Source: Planctomycetota bacterium (GTDB taxonomy: Bacteria; Planctomycetota; UBA1135; UBA2386). Taken from it: a stretch of 64,000 nucleotides of DNA. Each line of letters begins with the position of its first letter. The stretch's first letter is position 1. The translations under genes were made by a program, and so were the position numbers. This document shows, one piece after another, positions 54,529 through 62,379 of this stretch. Location: the NCBI GenBank assembly GCA_014192625.1, contig BJHM01000002.1, forward strand, positions 148,353-212,352, written 5' to 3'. The notes under the pieces are model-generated. The model had not been told where the DNA came from, did not search any database, and worked only from the letters and a program-made list of their open reading frames with translations.

Positions 54529-55437
54529 ATGTTCGACAACCTGTCCAGAACCCTGTCTCGTCGGCTGGGCCGATGGCGGCACGCCTCCGTCAAGCGGCGC
54601 CACGTCGCGCCGCTGTTCGACGCGATCCCGTCTGACACGCTGATCCTCGAGATCGGTGGTGGCTACAACCCGCGCTTCACCAAGGCGACGCATCCGAACG
54701 TCCATCACCTGGACCACGCGACGACGGTCGATCTGCGCGCCAAGTACGGCGCCGACCCGCATGTTGCGCACCTGATCGGCAACATCTAGCACGTCGATTT
54801 CGTGTTCGATGGAAGGCCGATCGAAACCCTGATACCGGCCGAACTGAGGTTCGACCTGATCTTCGGCTCGCATGTTCTGGAGCACCAGGTCGACCTGGTG
54901 GGGCATCTGCAATCGATTGAGCAACTGCTCAAGCCGCAGGGACGGGTGATCCATGTCGTCCCGGACCTGCGCACCTGTTTCGATGCGCTGCGTTACCCGA
55001 GCGTCACCTCCGACGTTCTCCTCGTGCACCACAAGCGGCCGTCGATTCACCAGGGCAAGCAGGTCTTCGACTTTCTGTCGAAGTGCATCGACAAGAACAT
55101 CGGCTACCGCATGCACGATGCCGATTTCGACGGTGCCCACTTCAGCTACGAGCTGAGTCAGGCGCATGCCGCGATGCTGACCTCCGAAGGTGGGGGCCAG
55201 CCCTACAGCGACACCCATGCCTGGACGTTCACGCCGGATTCCTTGCGCCTGCTGATGCTCGAACTGCGCCTGCTTGGCTTGACGCGGCTGATGCCGACGA
55301 TGGTGTCGCCGCAGTATGGAAACCAGTTCCTCGTCGAGATGAAGCGTGCCCCGTCAGGTGTCGACGAGATGTCGACCGAGGCAGCGCGTCAGCTCTCACA
55401 GGAACGGTTCGAGCTGTCTCGCCGCCTGCGCATCTAG
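54529..55437 (+). pseudogene. Methyltransferase-like gene interrupted by one in-frame TAG
   Basis: The frame runs from MFDNLSRTLSRRLGRW through ILEIGGGYNPRFTKA (SAM loop) to IGN-I, then TAG at 54787-54789, and continues without other defects through HVDFVFDGRPIE, FGSHVLEHQVDLV, LLKPQGRVIHVVPD and on to 55437. The family is the class I methyltransferases of polysaccharide loci, and length with the stop ignored is about 302 residues. GAG or CAG to TAG would be a single change. Either a recent nonsense mutation or a sequencing error. Confidence 0.75.
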
Positions 55438-55461
55438 CGGGCGCTGGCGTGCCGGCGCGGC

Positions 55462-55925
55462 TTACCCGGCGCGCATCCGCTTGCGTATCCAGCTGCCCAG
55501 GGTGCGCGCAGGTGCCGGCGGTTGGTAGTCGGGAAACGATGCTTGGCCCACCCGCAGATGTGTCGGCTGGACCATCGGCCGCTTCTCCAGCACCACGACG
55601 CTGTCGTAGTAGTGCGCGGAATGAGCGGATCGCGTCAGGTCGGACACCGAGAGGCGCGCAGGTTCGCGCGAATGCCAGGCGTTCAGCGCGTCGATGAAGT
55701 TCTTGCTGTACTCGATGAAACTGCCCGGTCGACGATACCCTCCGCCGAACTCCTGCCAGTACGAGGTGTGCAAGTCCTCGCACAGGTAGACGCCGAGAGG
55801 TTGCACCTTGGGAACCAGCTCCTCGAACGTGCAGATCTGCTGCTGCATCGTGTGGCCGCCGTAGACCTCTTCCTCCAGCTCGTAACGCATCTGCTCCGCG
55901 AGGTCCGCCTCCGCTAAATAACCGC
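55462..55925 (-). pseudogene. C-terminal half of a MycE-like sugar O-methyltransferase
   Basis: The frame reads GGYLAEADLAEQMRYELEEE and then the typical C-terminal half of tetracenomycin/mycinamicin-type sugar methyltransferases: GVYLCEDLHTSYW, GSFIEYSKNFIDALNAWH, then YYDSVVVLEKRP. The SAM-binding N-terminal half is missing; the frame meets a stop at 55942 just inside neighbouring VIT-domain sequence, so the junction is at about 55925. A homologous beheaded copy faces away on the other side of that VIT piece. Confidence 0.7.
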
Positions 55926-55929
55926 CGGC

Positions 55930-56209
55930 CGGTGTCGCTGTCTATCGCTGCGAACTTCATGTCAGCGGACGTGTGATCTGGGCCAAGGTCGAGGAAAAGG
56001 AAAAGGCCCAGCAAATCTTTCGCGAACAGAAGGCAGCCGGGCGACGCGCTGCTCTAGTCGAAACTGAGCGCGACAATCTTTTCACGCTTTCACTCGGCAA
56101 CGTGCAGCCCGGCGATTTGATTGTCGTTCGCTTCGCGTGGTTCCAGTTACTCGACCGAATTGCCGGGGGGCTACCCCTAATGGTTCCGATCTGTCCTGGT
56201 GTCCGTTAA
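55930..56209 (+). pseudogene. VIT-domain fragment
   Basis: The frame AGVAVYRCELHVSGRV, WAKVEEKEKAQQIFRE, ETERDNLFTLSLGNVQPGD and VRFAWFQLLD is the core of a vault/inter-alpha-trypsin (VIT) domain. These normally start a much longer VIT-VWA protein. Both ends are missing, and the stop at 56207-56209 falls in foreign sequence. Confidence 0.65.
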
Positions 56210-56211
56210 AT

Positions 56212-56499
56212 TCTGACGATGGTGGGCACATGATGGAGCAGCAAATAGTGAGCTACGAGGAATTATTCAGTTATGTCAAGGATGGAGAAGTGTATCTCTG
56301 TGAGCATCTCCACACTTCCTATTGGCTCAAAGATGGTGGCAGGCATAAACGCGACGGCACATTTATCGAATACAGCAAGAACTTTATCGAAGCGCTCAAC
56401 GCACTTCATTCCGAACAGAAACGGGTGCAGATCAGTGACTTCAGGAATAGTGTCGATTCGATTCATTATTACGACAGCATGCTTGTCATTGAAAAATGA
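56212..56499 (+). pseudogene. C-terminal half of a MycE-like methyltransferase, low-GC copy
   Basis: The frame begins NSDDGGHMMEQQIVSYEELF and goes on EVYLCEHLHTSYW, GTFIEYSKNFIEALNALH and YYDSMLVIEK, homologous to the minus-strand fragment at 55462-55925. The expected DDGGH motif is the first conserved element present; everything upstream is lost. It is AT-richer than its homologue and so comes from another donor. The 190 bases after it, AT-rich, contain no gene. Confidence 0.7.
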
Positions 56500-56692
56500 A
56501 GCGTGGTAAACCCAATACCGAAAAGACCGGTTCGCCGAGTTTTGCCGATAGTCAGCACCATACGACAACGGTAAATAGGGCTGCTTTTAAATTATCGCGT
56601 AACTTCATCAAGATTATCACTAAAGTTTTGCGCTTTTTGAGGATACTCAGTTTTGTTAGGAAATAATACCAGCATACGATCGCGCAGAAACC

Positions 56693-57667
56693 ATGAGAAG
56701 CATATCGATAGTAATACCTAATTATAATGGACGAGAATTACTTGAGCGGAATCTGCCGTTCGTCTATCGTGCACTTTCGACTTCAGGCGTAACGGATTAT
56801 GAAATAATTATTCCCGATGACGCATCGAAGGATGCATCGGTGGAATTTTTACGAGAGTCCTATCCTGCAATTCAGGTGATTACCCATTCAGCAAACAAGG
56901 GATTCGGCGGGAATTCTAATAGTGGTATCTTTAAAAGTGACAAAGAATTAGTATTGTTATTGAATTCCGATGTGGAATTGACAGACGGTTTTTTTATCCC
57001 ACTGATGCCCTATTTTGACAATCAGGATACGTTTGGAGTAATGAGCAGAATTATTAGGATAGATTCACACGCAGTGCAAGACGGCGCGAAATACCCGGAT
57101 TATTCCTTTGGGCATATCGGTCCGAATCTTAATTACCGAAGTGAATCCCAATCATCACTTTATACGTTATTCTTAAGCGGTGCTAATGCGCTTATGGAGC
57201 GAAAAAAACTCATCGAACTCGGCGGCTTTGATGAAATATTCAATCCCTATTATGTCGAGGATGTTGATCTTAGTCTGCGGGCTTGGAAAATTGGGTATAA
57301 ATGCTACTATGACGACTCGGCAGTGTGTCGGCATCCGTTATCGGCAACCATTAAAAAAGAGAAACCCCAGAAAATAAAAATGATATCGAAGAGGAATAAA
57401 ATTTACTTGCATTACATTCATTTAGAACTTATCGAACTTATCTATTTTTTGCTGATAGTGACAATCAGAACAGCATTGGGGGCGCTGATGTTTCACAGGG
57501 TGAATGTTCGGGCATATATTGCTTTTATCCGAACTTTTCCGCAGGCGAATAAGTCACGAAAACGTATTCAAGAATTACAACAAAAGCATCAGTCCGCGAT
57601 GACAATGCGGGACATTCGCTTTTTTATTAAACAATCAATCGGAGCGTCACCAATTTCTAAATTTTAA
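56693..57667 (+). CDS. Family 2 glycosyltransferase (rhamnosyltransferase type), AT-rich
   Basis: A 324-residue GT-A enzyme. SIVIPNYNGRELLERNL, IPDDASKD and LLLNSDVELTD are donor and metal sites, and NPYYVEDVDLSLRAWKIGY is the acceptor-side ED/LSLR motif of this group. A hydrophobic segment (LIYFLLIVTIRTALGALMF) may contact the membrane. AT-rich codons, with many AAT, ATT and GAA, set it apart from the backbone; Bacteroidota-like donor inferred. The gene is intact, the only complete one of the low-GC segment at 56.2-57.9 kb. Confidence 0.87.
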   Translation: MRSISIVIPNYNGRELLERNLPFVYRALSTSGVTDYEIIIPDDASKDASVEFLRESYPAIQVITHSANKGFGGNSNSGIFKSDKELVLLLNSDVELTDGFFIPLMPYFDNQDTFGVMSRIIRIDSHAVQDGAKYPDYSFGHIGPNLNYRSESQSSLYTLFLSGANALMERKKLIELGGFDEIFNPYYVEDVDLSLRAWKIGYKCYYDDSAVCRHPLSATIKKEKPQKIKMISKRNKIYLHYIHLELIELIYFLLIVTIRTALGALMFHRVNVRAYIAFIRTFPQANKSRKRIQELQQKHQSAMTMRDIRFFIKQSIGASPISKF

Positions 57668-57689
57668 ACTTATTACACAAACATTCACT

Positions 57690-57905
57690 ATGAAAACAAA
57701 AAGCCAATATGTTTGTCAAGATAGCATCGTCGAAGAAGTGTTGGAGCTTAGTACGGCGAAAAAATCAAACTCGAAAACAGGTGAAGGGATTATCACTCTT
57801 GGAGAGGTTGATACGCAGTTAATCCAACGCATTCAAACAGGAATCAACGAAATCGACCGTGTGTTTGGCGGTGGAATTACACCGGGTTCATTGATTTTAG
57901 TTGGT
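57690..57905 (+). pseudogene. radA: radA (DNA repair ATPase) 5' fragment with internal deletion
   Basis: The frame starts MKTKSQYVCQ as RadA does, then jumps directly to DSIVEEV; the rest of the N-terminal zinc finger (about 20 residues with three Cys) is absent. It proceeds RIQTGINEIDRVFGGGITPG and SLILVGG, then leaves the family exactly before the Walker A lysine (GGTTTRSR, stop at 57929). So it is a doubly deleted gene start, from the same AT-rich source as the glycosyltransferase before it. From 57906 to 58071 nothing is identified. Confidence 0.7.
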
Positions 57906-58071
57906 GGAACGACCACTCGGAGCCGTTGAGCTCGGTTCCATCGCCCCAGACTTCTTCGAGGTGGTCTTTTCGGGCGGATTCGTGCGACCGGTTCAGTGAA
58001 CAACCAAGCCCGGTCCTATAGCCCGACAGCGCCACCCCTGCACAGCCTTCAATTCAACATAGGAAAAACCT

Positions 58072-58377
58072 ATGCTTACAAAAAAACTGGCAGCAATTGC
58101 CGTACTTTTACTTTCGGGATGCCAAGCGTTAATCTACGGTACAGCGTCAGACTTCGACAAGCTGTCTCTTGGCATGACAAAGGCCCAGGTTATTCAGACC
58201 CTTGGTGCTCCTGTATCGGTTAGCGCAGACGGAGACAAAGGCGAGGAGTACCTGATTTATAAGCGCATGAAGCATGCAATTTCTGCGTGGCCAAGAACCT
58301 ATTCAGTAACGATTCGCAGTGGGAAAGTAGTCAAGTATGGCGAACAGTATGAGGAAAAGAATATCAATAGATTCTAG
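58072..58377 (+). CDS. Small lipoprotein with BamE/SmpA-like fold
   Basis: A 101-residue lipoprotein. The signal peptide ends in a lipobox (LLSGC, Cys at residue 17). LSLGMTKAQVIQTLGAP is the helix-turn typical of BamE/SmpA-type domains, followed by a beta hairpin (EEYLIYKR). AGGAA precedes the ATG at good distance. Sequence style is gammaproteobacterial. It is too small and divergent to call BamE itself. Intact. Confidence 0.7.
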   Translation: MLTKKLAAIAVLLLSGCQALIYGTASDFDKLSLGMTKAQVIQTLGAPVSVSADGDKGEEYLIYKRMKHAISAWPRTYSVTIRSGKVVKYGEQYEEKNINRF

Positions 58378-59222
58378 GTGGCATGGGCACAAGGGAGAGG
58401 CTATTAGATAGCTGCGCCAAATCTGAATAGACGGATTGAGATAGATACTGCGCAGTGGCTTGCGAAGCCATCATTAATATAAGACTTTCAAGAAGGCTTT
58501 CACAGATGCGTATCTAACCCAGCGTTCTTGGCATTGCCTCAAAGGACAGACTCTTGCTATGTCGATTTAGTATTGCTACTGGCATACGTTCAGCAACTCT
58601 GTAGACAGACGACCTTGTGAAGGCTTACTCAGGGGTTACCAACAGCGGCCACTTAGCCAACCTTCCGAAGGCTTCATTTATTCATGTATTCGTGGGTATT
58701 CAAGGCGGAGCCTTAAGCCATTCAAGAAGCCTCGTGTAATGCCTCTTTAGCGCTTATGTAGCCCCTGCCCCCTGATACGCGAACGTATTTATAACAGAGG
58801 AGCATGGCCCCCGACACCCTGTATAGCTAGGCCCAAACGGCAACCCTTAAAGCGTGGCGACACAATCGCCCGCGTATCGACCGTGCTTGGCCTATGTGAT
58901 ACGTTTCCCCTGTGGAGTATAGGTCTCGATTAGCCGACCACGGTCAACGGCACCAATGGGAAACGCTTCATTTCATCAGCAATACGTTTGAGCGGCATGC
59001 TACCGTAACCTCTGTCTGCCGTCGCATTCGCTTCGTGCGGGTGTGCCGCGACCTCATCTGGTCGACGGACGTCCCCAGTTGCTCGACGCGCGGGCTGCCG
59101 CGACCTTCCGTGGGGAACGGGGGTGTCTGCGGATGTGCTTGCATCGTGGACACGGCGACAGCGAGGCACGAGGTCACCAGCGATGAGATTTGCATGAGAT
59201 TACGAGGGATTTGCTTTGGGGA
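58378..59222. other. Gene-free stretch with a cluster of mini-hairpins
   Basis: Some 840 bases without a convincing gene; open frames after 58912 do not resemble known proteins. The first 400 bases contain several short perfect hairpins (listed separately). Composition differs from both flanks. The right end is the junction with phnA at about 59222. Confidence 0.5.
58456..58788. repeat. Series of small perfect hairpins with 3-4 base loops
   Basis: TGGCTT-GCG-AAGCCA (58456-58470), CCTT-GTG-AAGG (58613-58623), CCTT-CCG-AAGG (58661-58671), AAGGC-GGA-GCCTT (58702-58714) and ATACG-CGAA-CGTAT (58775-58788). Four of five share an AAGG/CCTT or AAGCC/GGCTT stem; TTCAAGAAG recurs at 58487 and 58721. 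Confidence 0.55.
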
Positions 59223-59510
59223 TATCTTGCAGTCGATGTTGTGGTCGCCGTCCACGAGCCGGATGTTGCGCACCTTGGTGCCGACCTTGAGCGACGAAGT
59301 TGCGCCGCGCACCTTGAGGTTCTTGACCACGATCACCGTGTCGCCGTCCGTGAGGATGGTGCCGTTTTCATCCTTGACGACGAGGCCCGTGGGTTCTGCC
59401 GCCGCTGTGGGGACCAAATCTGCGCCCCACTCGTTATGGCACTCAGGGCAGGTGTGGATGCCGCGATCGAGGCAGGTAAACGTCGACTGTCATTTTGGGC
59501 AGGGCGGGAG
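59223..59510 (-). pseudogene. phnA: phnA remnant with TGA at a zinc-finger cysteine and lost C-terminus
   Basis: The frame reads ELPPCPK, then TGA (59490-59492), then [20 protein letters not shown], and the PhnA domain proper: [39 protein letters not shown]. In PhnA proteins CPK is followed by a zinc-binding Cys, so TGA replaces TGC/TGT. After DCKI (59223) the sequence leaves the family and the usual MKLKSEF-type end is gone. No start codon lies before the zinc finger. It is therefore a pseudogene at the right edge of the mosaic region. It follows eboB on the same strand. Confidence 0.75.
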
Positions 59511-59542
59511 TTCGCGCAGCTTTTTTTGCGAGACTTGCCCGT

Positions 59543-60424
59543 CTACAGGCGATCCGGATCTTGGCCGCGCAGCACTGAGTTGCCTTCAAAGGTGTCGCGC
59601 AGGTTGCTGGTCGCTGGCCGTTCGAGGCTCTTCACGTCGAGGCGGCCGCCTTGGGCGAAGAATGAGATCGGGTTCTGCCACACAAGTTGCTCGACCTTGC
59701 TGCGCGGCACGCCAGCCTGTTCCAACTTGGTCGCGGTGCGCGGCACCATCAGCGGATCGCTGACACCCCAATCGGCAGCGCTGTTGATGACGAACCGTTC
59801 AATGCCGTATTCGAGCACGATCTGCACCATGCGGTGCGGGTCCATCTTGCTGTTGGGATAAATCGAGAAGCCTGACCAGCAGCCAAGGTCGCGTGTGATC
59901 TTGATGGTCTCTTCGTTGCCATGATCGAGCAGCACTTGCGCCATCGGGAAGTCGCAATCGCGGATCAAGTCGATGCAGCGCTGAAAGCCCTTCATCTTGT
60001 CGCGGTGCGGGGTGTGCACGAGCACCGGCAGGCGGTGCTGCTTGGCGAGTAGGAGCTGTGCCGAGAAGTATTTTTCTTCCTTCTTGGTCTGATCGTCGAG
60101 GCCGATTTCGCCGACTCCAAGCACGGAGTCTTTCTCAAGGTAGCGCGGCAGGATTGCCATCACGGCATCGTTGACGCGGTCGTCATTGGCCTCGCGAGGA
60201 TTGAGGGCCATCGTGCAGAAGTGGTGGATGCCGAATTGTTGCGAACGGAATCGCTCCCAGCCGATCAGCGTGTCGTAATAGTCGATGAAGGAGCCAACGT
60301 TGGTGCGGTTCTGGCCGAGCCAGAATGCCGGTTCCAAGACCGCGCGGACTCCGGCGAGAGCAAGGCGCTCGTAGTCTTCGGTCACGCGGCTGTACATGTG
60401 GATATGAGGTTCGAAAATCAGCAT
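59543..60424 (-). CDS. eboB: EboB-like TatD-family metal-dependent hydrolase
   Basis: A 293-residue TIM-barrel hydrolase. FEPHIHMYSR is the N-terminal His-x-His, GVGEIGLDD the Glu ligand, HTPHRDK and LDHGNEET the further His positions, and NSAADWG the late Asp. It differs from the TatD gene at 6912-7688 and matches the EboB type, which accompanies EboA in clusters for precursor export to the periplasm. AAGGA precedes the ATG; eboA lies 15 bases upstream in the same operon. The usual next genes (eboC onward) do not follow; instead a broken phnA does. Confidence 0.75.
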   Translation of the reverse strand: MLIFEPHIHMYSRVTEDYERLALAGVRAVLEPAFWLGQNRTNVGSFIDYYDTLIGWERFRSQQFGIHHFCTMALNPREANDDRVNDAVMAILPRYLEKDSVLGVGEIGLDDQTKKEEKYFSAQLLLAKQHRLPVLVHTPHRDKMKGFQRCIDLIRDCDFPMAQVLLDHGNEETIKITRDLGCWSGFSIYPNSKMDPHRMVQIVLEYGIERFVINSAADWGVSDPLMVPRTATKLEQAGVPRSKVEQLVWQNPISFFAQGGRLDVKSLERPATSNLRDTFEGNSVLRGQDPDRL

Positions 60425-60439
60425 GGGAGAGTCCTTTGG

Positions 60440-61258
60440 TTAGCCAGCGGCCTGCACGAGCAGTTTGCGAACAACATCGCGCGGCTCGCGCGCGAGCCGC
60501 TCGATTGCGAACGGCGCGAGGTCTTTTCGGTTTAGCAAGATCAGCCCTTCGACGGCGGCGAGGCGGCGGCCGTCATCGCCGTGCTCGAGTCCGCCCAGGA
60601 TGCGGGCGATCGTGCCGGCGACTGGCGCGCGGCTTATCAGTCGGTCCGTGTCGCGCCAGATCGAACGGCCCGCGGCTTCGCGCTCGGTCGCAAGGTCCTG
60701 AAGCATGCGGGACAGTTCTTGATTGGCGAGCTGCTCGGCATGGAAGACGCGCGCAAGTGGCAGGTCGAGGAACGCAATCTTGAGCAGCATGCGGTTTTGT
60801 TCCACCACGCCAAAACCTGGCTGGCCGACCGTGCGCCGCAGGAGGTCGCCGTCGCAGCACGCGGCCTCAAGGTGCAGCACCATGTTGGTGCGTTGAACCT
60901 CGCCAAGCATGCGGACCGTCAATGCGCTGGGAGCCAGCACGTGCAGCGCGCGCAGCAACATTGCGCGTTCTTCAATGTCGCCGTGCTCATAGAGGTCAAA
61001 GCCTTCGGCTTCGGTGACCGCAACTTGCAAGAGCAGCAACGCCGCAGCGAGATCGCAGGTGCGAAACGCGCCGAGATCGAGCAGCGCGGTGCCAAACGTG
61101 ATCCGCCCTTCGCGCAGCAAGTCTTTGCCAAAGCGCCGCGGTAGGCCTGGGAACACAACCGGCAGCCGCTTGCGGTCGGCGCACACTTCGAGTGCGAGCA
61201 CGCGCATCGCTGCCGCATGAGTGCCGAGTTTGGATTCGAGGTTCGCCAGTTCCTGCAT
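60440..61258 (-). CDS. eboA: EboA-domain protein
   Basis: A 272-residue helical protein. NRMLLKIAFLDLPLARVF and LSRMLQDLATEREAAGR are the conserved EboA stretches; the N-terminal half is Leu/Ala-rich helices. EboA has no known catalytic motif and works with EboB in the ebo system, which in cyanobacteria helps translocate scytonemin precursors to the periplasm. The ATG at 61258 was chosen because the frame upstream becomes Arg/Pro-rich and overlaps the divergent lgt promoter. Confidence 0.72.
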   Translation of the reverse strand: MQELANLESKLGTHAAAMRVLALEVCADRKRLPVVFPGLPRRFGKDLLREGRITFGTALLDLGAFRTCDLAAALLLLQVAVTEAEGFDLYEHGDIEERAMLLRALHVLAPSALTVRMLGEVQRTNMVLHLEAACCDGDLLRRTVGQPGFGVVEQNRMLLKIAFLDLPLARVFHAEQLANQELSRMLQDLATEREAAGRSIWRDTDRLISRAPVAGTIARILGGLEHGDDGRRLAAVEGLILLNRKDLAPFAIERLAREPRDVVRKLLVQAAG

Positions 61259-61332
61259 GGGGAAGGAGAGACTAACCGCCGGCGCGCGAGTTGGAGCGTG
61301 GAACTCTGCCACTTCATCGCTAGCGTTTGCGC

Positions 61333-62379
61333 ATGGACTTTCCCGCATGGGACCCGGTGCTGTTAGATATCCCGGGTCTACCGATCGATGTTCGCTGGTA
61401 CGGATTGATGTATGTGGTCGGCTTCTTCGCCGCACAGTGGATCTTCGTCCGACTGGCCCGCAGCGGGTTTTTCCCGGTGCCGTCGTCCCAGGCACCGGAC
61501 CTGATTTTCTACTCGATCTTTGGCGTGATGCTGGGCGGCCGCACTGGCTACGCATTGTTCTACGACCATGAACTGCTGAACCCGCTGAACTTCATTCAGC
61601 TGTGGAAGGGCGGGCTGTCATTTCACGGCGGGCTGCTTGGGGTCGTCGTGGCGATGATGTGGTTCGCGCGGCAGAAACGCGTGCCGGGTTTGCGCGTCGG
61701 CGATGTCTGTGCGCTCGCCGTTACGCCTGGCATCTTCGCGGTGCGCTTCGCCAACTTCATCAACGGCGAGCTGTATGGCCGGGTGTGCGACGAGAGCGCG
61801 CGCTTTGCAATGCGCTTTCCGACTGACCCCGTGGCGCTCTCCCAGCTTTCGATTGCAGGCCCGATGTCGATGCGCGACCGCGAGCTGTGCATCCAGGTCG
61901 CCTACCATCACAAGACCTTCGATCAAGTGAAGGATCTGCTGACGCCGACCGACGATCTCGGCCGTGCAATCGACTGGACGCGGCTGCAGCCAATACTCGA
62001 TTGGGACAAGGTGCGAATGTCCGTTCCACTGCGCCATCCGTCGCAACTCTATGAAGGTCTTACCGAGGGCCTGTTGCTTGGGCTCGTGCTGTTTGCGGTC
62101 TACTGGGTGACGCGCAAGCGGCCGCTGCGCAATGGCTACTACGGCGCGATTTTCCTGCTCGGGTATTCGGCGGCGCGATTTTCTTGTGAGTTTTTCCGCG
62201 AGCCCGACAACCAGTTCAAGACGAAGGACAGCCCAGGCGGCACCGTGTTGCTCGGCATGACGATGGGCCAGACGCTGAGTGCCTGCATGGTCATTGCCGC
62301 CATTCTGATGCTGGTGTTATCGAAGCAGCGAACGGTGCCGGTAAAAGAGGTGCTCGCACCCTTGGGAGCAAAGTCATGA
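61333..62379 (+). CDS. lgt: Prolipoprotein diacylglyceryl transferase
   Basis: A 348-residue inner-membrane enzyme that attaches diacylglycerol to the lipobox Cys of prolipoproteins, such as the two large ones in this window. GLMYVVGFFAA, GGRTGYALFYD, SFHGGLLG, the signature NFINGELYGR and HPSQLYEG are all visible. A periplasmic insertion of about 50 residues lies after the signature (DESARFAMRFPTDP onward), making it longer than the E. coli enzyme. ATG at 61333; an upstream TTG is less likely. Its stop overlaps pyrC. Confidence 0.95.
   Translation: MDFPAWDPVLLDIPGLPIDVRWYGLMYVVGFFAAQWIFVRLARSGFFPVPSSQAPDLIFYSIFGVMLGGRTGYALFYDHELLNPLNFIQLWKGGLSFHGGLLGVVVAMMWFARQKRVPGLRVGDVCALAVTPGIFAVRFANFINGELYGRVCDESARFAMRFPTDPVALSQLSIAGPMSMRDRELCIQVAYHHKTFDQVKDLLTPTDDLGRAIDWTRLQPILDWDKVRMSVPLRHPSQLYEGLTEGLLLGLVLFAVYWVTRKRPLRNGYYGAIFLLGYSAARFSCEFFREPDNQFKTKDSPGGTVLLGMTMGQTLSACMVIAAILMLVLSKQRTVPVKEVLAPLGAKS

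Noticed and set aside
45600..59300. An integron cassette array as explanation for the mosaic region.
   Set aside because: Only one weak attC-like stem was found, no integrase is present, and genes have mixed orientation and truncations that cassettes would not show.
59490..59492. Selenocysteine insertion in phnA.
   Set aside because: The gene also lacks a start and its C-terminus, and no SECIS-like hairpin is evident, so plain inactivation is more likely; kept only as a finding to check.
58912..59763. A 283-codon plus-strand open frame covering phnA and the spacer.
   Set aside because: It is antisense to the recognisable PhnA domain and the end of eboB and has no family resemblance.
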